Source: a virus. Taken from it: DNA of 21,614 bases. Location of the stretch: the IMG/VR virus record IMGVR_UViG_3300008448_005397, positions 1-21,614 of that record; one strand, 5' to 3'. Position numbers and translations under genes: made by a program. This document shows positions 1-5,842 of this stretch, one piece after another. Under the pieces are notes generated by a model. That model was not told where the DNA came from. It saw only the letters and a program-made list of their open reading frames with translations, and did no database searches. Within the stretch, counting starts at the first letter, position 1, and every line of letters starts with the position of its first letter.

Positions 1-76
1 CCCGCGCGATCACCTGCGTATTAGACACAGGCGGGAGCCTCCTAACGTAATTGCAATACTCGATGCGATTAGGCAT
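1..76 (-). CDS. Start of a cut-off gene, unknown product
   Basis: An ATG at 74-76 opens a frame that stays open through 25 codons to the window edge, beginning MPNRIEYC. It lies 43 bases downstream of the stop of the preceding gene on the same strand, which fits the gene spacing elsewhere. The visible residues are too few to assign a family. It could be a chance open frame, but position and strand favour a real gene. The rest lies outside the window. Confidence 0.45.
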   Translation of the reverse strand, partial: MPNRIEYCNYVRRLPPVSNTQVIAR

Positions 77-83
77 TACATTA

Positions 84-99
84 TCACTACACTTAGTGA
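84..99. promoter_or_regulatory. Short dyad between two genes
   Basis: TCACTA (84-89) and TAGTGA (94-99) form a perfect 6-base inverted repeat with a 4-base spacer. It sits in the 43-base gap between the stop of the HTH gene (120) and the start of the partial gene (76). It could be an operator half-site pair or a weak RNA hairpin. No T-run follows it, so it is a poor intrinsic terminator. Function is a guess. Confidence 0.25.
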
Positions 100-119
100 C
101 ACAAGAACACGCGAAAACA

Positions 120-554
120 TTAGGATTTTGCACGATTTGTCCTCTTGGTTAGTGTCGTATGCTTACGCACAGTTGCTTTGCTTGGCAGATCAATAGGCTT
201 TATGTCTAGCTCTTTGAGCTTACGTTGTAGCACAATTTCTTCGCCTCTATGTAAGATATGAGTGATGCGAGCAATGCCCACCTTCATCAGCTTTGCGATG
301 GCGCGATACGTCATGCCTTCCTGCCGCCGTTGATACGCAAGCTCGCAGTCGTACTTCTTGAGCCACTCGCTCAGGTCTTCTTCCTTCTCGACGTAAGCGT
401 TGGCGGGGTACGATATCCAACCCTTAGCGACCGCATCATTTACGATCTTCGGAGCTTGATTGAGAAGAGTGATGCGAGCTTGTGTCTCCAAGATGTCAGC
501 CTTAGTGATCTCTCCATCTTGCACCTTCCTACATAGATAATGCTTTGATGCCAT
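120..554 (-). CDS. Helix-turn-helix protein, putative DNA-binding regulator
   Basis: A 144-residue basic protein. Near residues 74-100 the segment with GMTYRAIAKLMKVGIARITHIL has the spacing of a resolvase/Trp-repressor-like helix-turn-helix: one helix, a short turn at KV-G, then a recognition helix ending in HIL. The N-terminal half contains a predicted helix (LETQARITLLNQAPKIVNDAV) and an acidic stretch (KEEDLSEW). The C-terminal tail is rich in K, R and T and is probably disordered. The ATG at 554 lies one base from the stop of the upstream gene (556), indicating co-transcription. It may regulate phage genes; a target cannot be named. The family was not identified beyond the HTH. Confidence 0.6.
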   Translation of the reverse strand: MASKHYLCRKVQDGEITKADILETQARITLLNQAPKIVNDAVAKGWISYPANAYVEKEEDLSEWLKKYDCELAYQRRQEGMTYRAIAKLMKVGIARITHILHRGEEIVLQRKLKELDIKPIDLPSKATVRKHTTLTKRTNRAKS

Positions 555-555
555 A

Positions 556-762
556 TTAGCAGCCAGTGAGACGTTCTAGTTCTTCCTCAAGCTCATAGAT
601 ACGACGACGCTGGACATTGGTCTCGCGCTCCAGCTTGCGAGCAAAGTGCATTGCCAAGAACACGAGCGACTCGGGGTATTGTTTTTCAATACGTCGAAGC
701 TCTTGATCGCAGCGTGGAGTGTCTGTCTCTGGGTCTTCCCAGAACGTCTCAGTGTTAGTCAT
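556..762 (-). CDS. Small coiled-coil protein of the TPRTD-type group
   Basis: A 68-residue protein with a diverged signature, DTPRCDQ near residues 14-20, followed by FLAMHFARKLERETN and a charged helix (RRRIYELEEELERL) likely to form a coiled coil. The same order, TPRxD then FARQLERE then a heptad-rich helix, occurs in the proteins at 5416-5610 and 6138-6539, so the three look related. The Thr after TPR is replaced by Cys here. The start is ATG without an obvious Shine-Dalgarno; the upstream bases are AACACC. No biochemical role is known to me. It ends one base before the HTH gene and is probably in one transcript with it. Confidence 0.6.
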   Translation of the reverse strand: MTNTETFWEDPETDTPRCDQELRRIEKQYPESLVFLAMHFARKLERETNVQRRRIYELEEELERLTGC

Positions 763-784
763 GGTGTTAAATGGTTATTGTATA

Positions 785-1072
785 TCAGAACGGAATGTCA
801 TCTTCGGGACCAATAGGATCTCTAGCACTAACTGTCTTCTGCTTTGGTTCGTTGTGTCGTTGGTCCATATCAACATAATTACCAAGGATCGGACCTTTCT
901 TACCTTCTTGTCTGGCTTGTTTGCTCACTGATTGAACGATCATTCCATCATTGCCGTATTGATCGCGGCCAGACTTGTTTGGGATAAGCGCAACGTCGAG
1001 ATAAGTTCCAGACTTGCCTTTGAACAGAAACGACTTGTCGATCTTCGTAACGTCAATCTTGCCGATATGCAT
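785..1072 (-). CDS. Small conserved phage protein with SSB-like acidic tip
   Basis: A 95-residue protein starting MHIGKIDVTKIDKSFLFKGKSGTY. The last residues, EDDIPF, match the acidic C-terminal tip that bacterial SSB uses to recruit partner proteins (consensus DDDIPF). The body has alternating hydrophobic strands (KIDVTKI, TYLDVALI, GMIVQSVS) compatible with a small beta fold, but it is too short and diverged for me to call a full OB-fold. It follows the helicase gene and is the first gene after a promoter-like site at 1106-1133. Inference: a single-strand-binding or replisome accessory protein. A second OB-like candidate lies at 8783-9103. Confidence 0.6.
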   Translation of the reverse strand: MHIGKIDVTKIDKSFLFKGKSGTYLDVALIPNKSGRDQYGNDGMIVQSVSKQARQEGKKGPILGNYVDMDQRHNEPKQKTVSARDPIGPEDDIPF

Positions 1073-1105
1073 GGTGTTTGTGGGTGATTTGTACCGTCGC
1101 GGGTC

Positions 1106-1133
1106 AGTTTACAGACTTGGTTTAGACTGTCAA
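1106..1133 (-). promoter_or_regulatory. Candidate sigma70-type promoter for the 785-1072 gene
   Basis: On the minus strand a perfect TTGACA (1128-1133) is followed after 16 bases by TAAACT (1106-1111), a 4/6 match to TATAAT. A start near 1099 would leave a leader of about 28 bases before the ATG at 1072. It lies in one of the few true gaps of the window (1073-1147) and overlaps a 16-base dyad at 1132-1147. It would drive 1072 leftward to the window edge. Confidence 0.45.
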
Positions 1134-1147
1134 CCCATCGTTGGGTT
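1132..1147. promoter_or_regulatory. Operator-like dyad, copy 1
   Basis: AACCCA (1132-1137) and TGGGTT (1142-1147) are a perfect inverted repeat around TCGT. It overlaps the -35 element of the candidate promoter by two bases and abuts the helicase stop codon (1148). Related sequences lie at 8218-8234 and 11445-11458, also in gaps. It may be a repressor operator; it could alternatively form a small hairpin after the helicase gene. Confidence 0.4.
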
Positions 1148-2443
1148 TTAGGTATCTGGAGCAATCTCTCCAAAGCGGCAATACTGTCCGTCGTACCAGA
1201 GCTTAACGGCTCCGCATTCACCGTCGCGCTGCTTGGCAATGGCGATGATTGCCTCACCGCACTTCTCTGATCTGTCTCGATTGAGAAGCATTACGAGGTC
1301 AGCGTCGCGTTCAATCTGTCCAGAGTCCGCAAGATCGGTGAGCTTGGGTGATCTTCCCTTCTCCTTCTCGTTCTCTCTGTTCAGTTGCGCTAGTGATACC
1401 ACCGCAACCTTACACTCGGTGGCAATGCTCTTGAGTCGTCCGCTGACCTCTGCGATCTCGTAGGTTCGCTTCTCGGCAGACTTTGAGCCGTGGATCTTTT
1501 GCAAATAGTCGATCAACACCAGCTTCACGCCCCACTTACGAACCGCTCGACGAACGGTGGCGGTGATTGCCGCAATGTTGCTTACAGATGAACCAGACAC
1601 AAAATGGAGAGGACTGGATGCGATCCGTGAGCAAGCGTTGCTCATAGCCTTCATGCCACCTTCAGTCATGTTTCCGGTGCGGATATCCCCCATCGGGACT
1701 GAACCGATAGTGGAGACCATGCGACGGACGATTGATTCGTCTGACATCTCCAGCGAGACGAACAGTGTTGGAACTTTCCCAACGACAGCCGCTGCTTGAG
1801 CAAAGGCAATCGCCATGGCCGTCTTACCAATGGACGGACGAGCAGCTAGGATCGCCAGTTCTCCAAGCTGGAAACCATCAGTCATTTGGTCCAGCCGATA
1901 GAGTCCAGAAGTGATTCCAGACAACTGGCCTTTCCGCTGGAATCTCTCTTGGGTTGCGTCAATGAATCGTCCAACGACTGACTTTGCAGGTTGCAGTGTC
2001 TCCTTGGAGGCATCAATGGCGAGTCCCTGTTCGGCATTAGAGACGATTTGATCGACGCTGAGGGTGGAGACAGCGGACTCGCGCAAAAGGCGGTCTCCAG
2101 CGATTCGTAGTTGGCGACGGTGAGCGGCTTCAAGAACACCTTTGGCAAACATCGGATAGCTTGCTGGTGATGGAGAAGCTTCCATCGCTTTGTTCCAGAC
2201 CTCGAAAGGGACAGGCGTTGACGCGAAGACCCGCTTCCACTCCCGCATGACTTCGGTCAGTGCGATTGGCTTAGACTCAGCGACCAGCGACTTCAGCACG
2301 TCATAGGTCATTGCCAGAGTCTCGGTTTGGAACGCTGAGGTCTGGATCTCAGCGAACGCATCGGAGCAGGTATCAACCCCGCCGTTGAGGCAACAGCCGA
2401 TCACGGCGTGTTCGTCGTCGATAGCGTAAAACGGATCGTTCAT
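1148..2443 (-). CDS. dnaB: Replicative DNA helicase, DnaB family
   Basis: A 431-residue protein of full DnaB length. The N-terminal helical domain occupies about residues 8-140 (DEHAVIGCCL at its start), and the RecA-like ATPase domain runs from about 170 to the end. The Walker A motif RPSIGKT is near 202-208, the Walker B region LVLIDYLQ near 308-315, and SLAQLNRE marks a sensor region. It would unwind DNA ahead of the phage fork as a hexameric ring, 5'-to-3' in known members. Its ATG overlaps the stop of the DUF1376-type initiator by 4 bases (ATGA), the usual initiator-helicase pairing of phages. No inactivating change is visible. Confidence 0.96.
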   Translation of the reverse strand: MNDPFYAIDDEHAVIGCCLNGGVDTCSDAFAEIQTSAFQTETLAMTYDVLKSLVAESKPIALTEVMREWKRVFASTPVPFEVWNKAMEASPSPASYPMFAKGVLEAAHRRQLRIAGDRLLRESAVSTLSVDQIVSNAEQGLAIDASKETLQPAKSVVGRFIDATQERFQRKGQLSGITSGLYRLDQMTDGFQLGELAILAARPSIGKTAMAIAFAQAAAVVGKVPTLFVSLEMSDESIVRRMVSTIGSVPMGDIRTGNMTEGGMKAMSNACSRIASSPLHFVSGSSVSNIAAITATVRRAVRKWGVKLVLIDYLQKIHGSKSAEKRTYEIAEVSGRLKSIATECKVAVVSLAQLNRENEKEKGRSPKLTDLADSGQIERDADLVMLLNRDRSEKCGEAIIAIAKQRDGECGAVKLWYDGQYCRFGEIAPDT

Positions 2444-3222
2444 TGGTAGTCCTCAATGTTAAGGCTGAGGGTCTTGGACTTGGGCTGTGGCTGCTGTTGA
2501 TTCTTGGGTCTAAAAATCCCCGCCCAATTAGATGCTATGGCATGATCAACGATTGATGGGAACTCATCTGGCGTGAACTCGTCAGACCACTTTTTCAAAG
2601 CTCCTTTGAGTCCCGTCTTCTTGTATGACTCACGCCTTTCGGATTTATGCTGCATCCAGAGCTTAACGGCTTCTAGACAGTTCTCGGTCTGATAGGCTTC
2701 AGGAAGCTCGACTCCAAAAGCAACCTCCCATGGCGACTTCGGAGCCTTTACATTTAGAGTATTATTAGGAGTAGGAGAAGGAGAGCTATCTTGTGGCCAT
2801 GCTGTGGCCATTGGGGTCGCCATTGGGGTCGCTATAGCAACCCCATTAGGGTTGCCATTAGGGTCGCCATCCTTTTGCCATTTTGACCACCGCTTTTGCG
2901 CCCCATTGCGACCGGATGAAGCTTGTCGGAGCTTGTAAGCCTCCTGTTCAGCCCTTACTTGCTCCAATCTTTCGTTCCTAAGCATCCCGTCATCGCATAG
3001 CGAGAACTTAGCGAGAACATAGCCAAGTGATGGCGACCCCAATAGGGTTGCCATACGTCCAGCGCGGTCTGGATCGTTTGGAATTCCCCCTTTGGTCCAT
3101 TGATGGCAGAGTAATCGGATGTATCCACCAACTTCTTCCGCGCTCATGTCTGACGTTCCAGCTAGGAAGTCGTCAGCGTAGAATTGAAAAGCAGGAGCTT
3201 TGCGCTTCTGTTCTTCGCTCAT
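2440..3222 (-). CDS. DUF1376/YdaU-type replication initiator
   Basis: A 260-residue protein. The N-terminal part (about 10-95: APAFQFYADDFLAGTSDMSAEEVGGYIRLLCHQW in two pieces) is the DUF1376 pattern found in phage and prophage replication proteins, probably a winged-helix DNA-binding domain. A low-complexity linker (about 115-157) with NG/NP and ATPM repeats follows, and then a C-terminal domain (about 163-245) ending in FRPKNQQQPQPKSK. In known systems such proteins bind the origin and hand DNA to the helicase, which fits the 4-base overlap with the downstream dnaB. The linker is encoded by a repeat array described separately as a possible origin. It also overlaps the upstream 70-residue gene by 4 bases. 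Confidence 0.85.
   Translation of the reverse strand: MSEEQKRKAPAFQFYADDFLAGTSDMSAEEVGGYIRLLCHQWTKGGIPNDPDRAGRMATLLGSPSLGYVLAKFSLCDDGMLRNERLEQVRAEQEAYKLRQASSGRNGAQKRWSKWQKDGDPNGNPNGVAIATPMATPMATAWPQDSSPSPTPNNTLNVKAPKSPWEVAFGVELPEAYQTENCLEAVKLWMQHKSERRESYKKTGLKGALKKWSDEFTPDEFPSIVDHAIASNWAGIFRPKNQQQPQPKSKTLSLNIEDYQ
2747..3052. repeat. Iteron-like array inside the initiator gene, possible origin
   Basis: On the plus strand the octamer GGGTYGCY occurs at 2814-2821, 2826-2833, 2849-2856, 2861-2868 and 3045-3052, and its complement at 2836-2843 and 3032-3039. GCCATTGGGGTC is repeated exactly at 2807-2818 and 2819-2830, and the variants CCCATTAGGGTT and GCCATTAGGGTC follow at 2842-2853 and 2854-2865. 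A near-perfect 20-base palindrome, GGGGTCGCTATAGCAACCCC, sits at 2825-2844. A second dyad with arms 3032-3039 and 3045-3052 lies upstream. An AT-rich stretch (2747-2767) flanks the array. This is the layout of lambda's origin inside gene O. The origin role is inference. Confidence 0.5.
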
Positions 3223-3431
3223 TGATCTCCCTCCGGTTGAACGTGGGACTTTTCGTTCTCAATGGCTTGTCTCTTTGCCTCTTTAAGCAACCTGCATAAC
3301 GCATCAATGTTTTGATGCGAAAACATCACGATTGGATCGTCTCCATGGGGGCATCGTTGCGTTATGCAAACATACCCAGCATCGGATGCGTAGACTTCAG
3401 TTTGATCTTGGCTTTGGATTACTGCTTTCAT
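3219..3431 (-). CDS. Small hypothetical protein
   Basis: A 70-residue protein beginning MKAVIQSQDQTEVYASDAG. It has a beta-rich N-terminus (YVCITQRCPHGDDPIVMFS) and a C-terminal helix (NIDALCRLLKEAKRQAIENE). It contains three Cys, but not in a CxxC pair, so zinc binding is not supported. It overlaps the initiator gene by 4 bases (ATGA). Its ATG directly follows a long palindromic element (3446-3508), with only a T/G-rich spacer between. I recognise no family; context says replication-module accessory protein. Confidence 0.6.
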   Translation of the reverse strand: MKAVIQSQDQTEVYASDAGYVCITQRCPHGDDPIVMFSHQNIDALCRLLKEAKRQAIENEKSHVQPEGDQ

Positions 3432-3445
3432 GTAACAAACAGAAA

Positions 3446-3508
3446 CCCCACCCAGTCCGTGGTAGGAACTCCCGCTGAAGCGACGGGACGTACACGAAAA
3501 GGGTGGGG
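3446..3508. repeat. Nested-hairpin (REP-like) intergenic element 1
   Basis: The 150-base gap 3432-3581 is not coding in any convincing way and holds this palindrome. Outer arms are CCCCACCC (3446-3453) and GGGTGGGG (3501-3508). Inside, CGTG (3458-3461) can pair with CACG (3493-3496), and TCCCG (3470-3474) with CGGGA (3484-3488). A GTAG tetranucleotide at 3462-3465 precedes the innermost stem, as in many bacterial REP sequences that bear GTAG/GTGG next to an imperfect hairpin. On the minus strand it would fold in the leader of the gene at 3431, followed by a T/G-rich stretch. It may be a REP-type repeat, a structured RNA, or a terminator/attenuator. Confidence 0.5.
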
Positions 3509-3581
3509 ATAAATTGGTTGAACATGGCTTCAGTTAGATTGTCGGCACTCGCTTCCTACGGCTCGCGCTGACTCCTTACTG

Positions 3582-3764
3582 CTAACTCGGCTTCGGTCCT
3601 TCGTCCAGTGAAAACTTGTCGTAGAACTCGGCTTTCGGTCGAACGTAGAAGTAACCACCACGCTCGTAGACGACGCATAGCCGCTTGGTCTCACCGATGC
3701 GGAGTTGGGCCTCGGAGATGAACTCCACGATGACGTTTTGGTTGGCTTTAGATCTGAATCTCAT
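3582..3764 (-). CDS. Small conserved phage-type protein, unknown role
   Basis: A 60-residue protein. I chose the ATG at 3762-3764 because it overlaps the upstream stop by 4 bases and the sequence from MRFRSKANQNVIVEF onward reads as a compact fold. The open frame continues further upstream, but that part overlaps the neighbouring gene wholly. The pattern is strand-rich: VIVEFISEAQLRI, RLCVVYERGGYFYVRP, then AEFYDKF. 'Y-x-V-R-P-x-x-E-F' is reminiscent of small phage proteins with an SH3-like or cupin-like strand pattern, but I cannot name a family. It precedes the non-coding gap with the palindrome. Confidence 0.6.
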   Translation of the reverse strand: MRFRSKANQNVIVEFISEAQLRIGETKRLCVVYERGGYFYVRPKAEFYDKFSLDEGPKPS

Positions 3765-4021
3765 TGGGTTTGTCGGTAATGTGTTGTCGGGTAAGCTCCA
3801 CGGCTTCCGCAAAGTATGCGGAACTTCTTGGACTCCATCTCTCCGATGCGAACGGATCGCGAGAGAACGATTCCAGCAGCATTCGGAGTGATTTTCCAAA
3901 TCTCGGCCCACTGGTTGGCTGTGTGCCAGCCTTTTGGGACTTCTTCTGGTTGGTTCGCTATGGCGAGCCTAAGCCGCTTCAAAAGCTCGGCAGGTGCCAA
4001 TTCTGTTCGTTCTGAGGCCAT
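3761..4021 (-). CDS. Winged-helix-like DNA-binding protein
   Basis: An 86-residue protein. After a helical N-terminus, the segment PKGWHTANQWAEIWKITPNA, followed by AGIVLSRSVRIGEMESKKFRI, has the layout of a winged helix: helix-turn-helix with W and A at buried positions, then a basic wing (MESKKFRI). Similar small 'GWxTxxQWAxxW' proteins occur in phages and are unassigned functionally. It overlaps the end of the metallophosphoesterase gene by 43 bases, which is longer than its neighbours' overlaps, so a later start is possible, though no later ATG keeps the domain whole. It is coupled to the 60-residue gene downstream by ATGA. Confidence 0.6.
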   Translation of the reverse strand: MASERTELAPAELLKRLRLAIANQPEEVPKGWHTANQWAEIWKITPNAAGIVLSRSVRIGEMESKKFRILCGSRGAYPTTHYRQTQ

Positions 4022-4728
4022 TGGTGGAGGTAGAGTTGAGCGTCGTCTTCGGTGTATTCACCAAACACGATGCCATGAGACCATGCTAGTGTTGATCGTC
4101 GTTTTCCTGCGTAATCCATTGCAGGTATGTCTGCCAAAGTCCCGACACAAAAGCCCATCGGATTTCCCATTGTTCGACCAGTCGCTTGACCTGCTCGGTG
4201 AGCATGAGCCACAACGCAATTGCCAAAAGTCTCGGCGGAGTCACGCAAGAAGTTCTCACTGAATAGGACTCCATGTCCCCATCGAAATCCTCCAAGCTGG
4301 TAAAACGATCTGTCGAGACAGTCATTGTGTTTGATGAATGTGTGGCAGTGTTTCTCAATAGGTTTTAGCATTCGTTCCCATACAGCCTCTGCGAATCCAC
4401 GGACCACAGCGTTGTGATGGTTCAGATACTTCTTGGCTCGCTCGTCATGGTTTCCAATCGTGAACACCGTGGGTCGAAGCTCGTCTAAGAACTTGGCCCC
4501 CTCTTGGATGTCGTCTAGATAGTCATCGGCTTGGTCCGAGTCTTGAGGGTCGCGGAGTGAACCGGACCGCAACGATGCAAGATCGTAGGCGTCTCCTAGA
4601 TGGATTACTTCGTCGGGCTGGAATCTCTCGCGGAAGAGCAAGACCGCAGCGAGTGCATCTTGATTGGCTCGGTTCCCATGGCTGCAACCAACCGCCATGA
4701 CTCGGCGGCGGTGCTGTGTGATGTTCAC
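3979..4728 (-). CDS. Calcineurin-like metallophosphoesterase
   Basis: A 249-residue protein with the ordered metal-binding motifs of the superfamily: VGCSHGN (13-19), HLGDAYD (43-49, GDxxD), IGNHD (91-95), WGHG (150-153) and VVAHAHRAG (172-180, HxH). The usual first motif is DxH; here Cys15 replaces the Asp, a substitution I recall in a subset of phage phosphoesterases. Metal binding at site 1 may therefore differ. Substrate is unknown; relatives act on nucleic acid ends, cyclic nucleotides or phosphoproteins. The start shown is GTG (4726-4728); an ATG ten codons in (4696-4698) is an alternative. A 56-base gap lies upstream. Confidence 0.87.
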   Translation of the reverse strand: MNITQHRRRVMAVGCSHGNRANQDALAAVLLFRERFQPDEVIHLGDAYDLASLRSGSLRDPQDSDQADDYLDDIQEGAKFLDELRPTVFTIGNHDERAKKYLNHHNAVVRGFAEAVWERMLKPIEKHCHTFIKHNDCLDRSFYQLGGFRWGHGVLFSENFLRDSAETFGNCVVAHAHRAGQATGRTMGNPMGFCVGTLADIPAMDYAGKRRSTLAWSHGIVFGEYTEDDAQLYLHQWPQNEQNWHLPSF

Positions 4729-4784
4729 AATGGTTAATAAGCATAAGCTTAACGCTCAATCAAGACACACTCGCTCGGAACTAG

Positions 4785-5075
4785 TTATTTAACACGGATC
4801 TTACCCTTACGGACAGACCATACCCAGCAGATCGACACTTTGTATTTCCAAGCGATCTCCTCCAAAGTCTTGGTTGCTGGCTCGGCCCTTACAGCGTCCA
4901 CAATAGCTTTGGAGATATGCCACTTCTCTCGGCCTTTGAATGTCTTCTTAGCCTTCCGAATTCTAATCTTAGCTTGTCTATTTGCGACAGATGGTTGCGT
5001 TTCGACGGTCTTGTGGACTCCCAAGAGTCTTGAGATGGCGTCTTTAGTGAGACCGAGTGTTTTCAGTATGCTCAT
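4785..5075 (-). CDS. Small basic HTH-like protein
   Basis: A 96-residue basic protein starting MSILKTLGLTKDAISRLLGVHKT. The N-terminal helix-turn-like stretch (LTKDAISRLLGVHKT) and the C-terminal segment KTLEEIAWKYKVSICWVWSVRKGKIRVK both resemble HTH elements: 'leEIAwkYkVSicWVWsvrkGk' fits the homeodomain-like recognition pattern of phage regulators. A Lys/Arg-rich linker (IRIRKAKKTFKGREKW) joins them. It overlaps the upstream RHH-like gene by 32 bases. It could be a transcriptional regulator; the target is unknown. Confidence 0.6.
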   Translation of the reverse strand: MSILKTLGLTKDAISRLLGVHKTVETQPSVANRQAKIRIRKAKKTFKGREKWHISKAIVDAVRAEPATKTLEEIAWKYKVSICWVWSVRKGKIRVK

Positions 5076-5229
5076 TGAATATTTCTGGATGGAATGTTAG
5101 GACGTGGAAATCTAGGACGTGGCGGAGATATGCTCCCCAAGATTTGAAGCCGAGTTTCTCTGCTTCTTTCTGCAATAATGTCAGTGTTTTGTAATCTAAC
5201 TCAAATGATGTATTAACTTTGTGGTTCAT
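5044..5229 (-). CDS. Ribbon-helix-helix-like small protein
   Basis: A 61-residue protein with the size and pattern of Arc/MetJ/CopG-type repressors: a short strand (KVNTSFELD), helix 1 (YKTLTLLQKEAEKLGF), a turn, and helix 2 (SWGAYLRHVLDFHVLTF). 'SWGAYLRHVL' matches the usual 'SxsayiRxaL' of the second helix. The tail HTENTRSH is probably disordered. It overlaps both neighbours (17 bases upstream, 32 bases downstream), so it is translationally linked to them. Likely role: dimeric DNA binding and autoregulation, inferred from fold only. Confidence 0.6.
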   Translation of the reverse strand: MNHKVNTSFELDYKTLTLLQKEAEKLGFKSWGAYLRHVLDFHVLTFHPEIFNEHTENTRSH

Positions 5230-5419
5230 AATTCACGACGAAATCAAAGTTGGTTTGCCAACTGTCGTTTAACTGGTTGTAGCTGTTGTTCTTGATCTTC
5301 CACGTTCGCGGGTCGCGGGTGCTCTTGGTATGTCGGCACCTGATGCGAACGTCGATGGTTTGGAGTGCTGAGTTTCGGAGGTGGTGATGGTGCGGTAGTT
5401 CGTGGAGCAGAAGGGTCAT
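5213..5419 (-). CDS. Small hypothetical protein
   Basis: A 68-residue protein. The ATG at 5417-5419 is chosen because it overlaps the upstream stop by 4 bases (ATGA). It has a His-rich N-terminus (LLLHELPHHHHLRN), then a basic middle (DVRIRCRHTKSTRDPRTWKIKNN) and an aromatic C-terminus (SWQTNFDFVVNYEP). The His cluster could bind metal, but no other metal site is visible. No family recognised. It belongs to the tightly coupled small-gene cluster 7187-4785. Confidence 0.5.
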   Translation of the reverse strand: MTLLLHELPHHHHLRNSALQTIDVRIRCRHTKSTRDPRTWKIKNNSYNQLNDSWQTNFDFVVNYEPQS

Positions 5420-5610
5420 CGTCCCTCCAGCCATTTCACCAGATCACCAAGCTCGTCGATCTGTAGTTCCAGTCTCTTTATCTTCTCGTTCGCGCCAGCC
5501 AGTTGCCGCTCTAGCTGACGGGCGAAGCCAGCCTTCACGAACTGCTGGAAAGCCACGGTGACAACCGGCTGCCGGTCTGTGCGCGGGGTTTTGGAGATGG
5601 GCTTTTTCAC
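5416..5610 (-). CDS. TPRTD-type coiled-coil protein
   Basis: A 64-residue protein with a GTG start (5608-5610) that overlaps the upstream stop (GTGA) and has AAGGAG eight bases before it. SKTPRTDRQPVV near the start is followed by GFARQLERQLAGANEKIKRLELQIDELGDLV in two helical runs, which look like a two-heptad-plus coiled coil. It is the cleanest of three related proteins here (others at 556-762 and 6138-6539). The conserved N-terminal TPRTD and the FARQLERE helix suggest a family; function unknown. Confidence 0.6.
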   Translation of the reverse strand: MKKPISKTPRTDRQPVVTVAFQQFVKAGFARQLERQLAGANEKIKRLELQIDELGDLVKWLEGR

Positions 5611-5735
5611 CGATTCAACTCCTTGAATATGAAATAAGTCGAACCTGCAATCACAAGTGCAAGCCACAGTTCTGGATGTCGCTTGTGGAACTCCAGTTCT
5701 TCTTTCATGTACCCCAACCATTCCTTGAAGCTCAC
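5607..5735 (-). CDS. Small single-span membrane protein
   Basis: A 42-residue protein with a GTG start (5733-5735) supported by GAAGGAGG just upstream and a GTGA overlap with the previous gene. An amphipathic charged N-terminus (EWLGYMKEELEFHKRHPE) precedes one hydrophobic span (LWLALVIAGSTYFIF, about residues 23-37) and a short KELNR tail. With the positive tail the likely topology is N-out or peripheral, but this is uncertain. It might be a membrane accessory of lysis or superinfection control; nothing in the sequence decides. Confidence 0.55.
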   Translation of the reverse strand: MSFKEWLGYMKEELEFHKRHPELWLALVIAGSTYFIFKELNR

Positions 5736-5842
5736 GGCTTCACCTCCTTCTTTCTGCACTTGTGGAAAAACGGAAACATGAATCTCCCGATCCAACCGAT
5801 CAGTTCTCCGCACTTCTGGCAGCAGTAACTTGGATACTTCAT
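5732..5842 (-). CDS. Mini zinc-finger-like protein, 36 residues
   Basis: A 36-residue gene that is easy to miss. Starting MKYPSYCCQKCGELIGW, it has CCxxC (C7, C8, C11) in the first third and an HKCRKK near the end, compatible with a zinc knuckle using three Cys and a His plus the last Cys. An aromatic, hydrophobic middle (IGRFMFPFF) separates the two halves. It overlaps both neighbours by 4 bases (ATGA upstream, GTGA downstream), which supports translation. Function unknown. Confidence 0.55.
   Translation of the reverse strand: MKYPSYCCQKCGELIGWIGRFMFPFFHKCRKKEVKP

Noticed and set aside
940-1257. A 105-codon minus-strand frame across the helicase end and promoter gap
   Set aside because: It overlaps two real genes in another frame, its product is low-complexity, and a promoter-like site and dyad lie inside it.
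2800-2870. Explaining the repeats only as a codon-repeat linker
   Set aside because: The same octamer forms a dyad at 3032-3052 that encodes ordinary domain sequence, and the two strands are used, so a DNA-level role fits better than a protein repeat alone.
3397-3525. A 42-codon minus-strand frame through REP-like element 1
   Set aside because: It is encoded mostly by the palindrome itself and overlaps the start of the 70-residue gene; there is no ribosome-binding site. Palindromic DNA often leaves such open frames.
3816-4262. A 148-codon plus-strand open frame
   Set aside because: Antisense to the metallophosphoesterase and winged-helix-like genes, both supported by motifs and overlaps.
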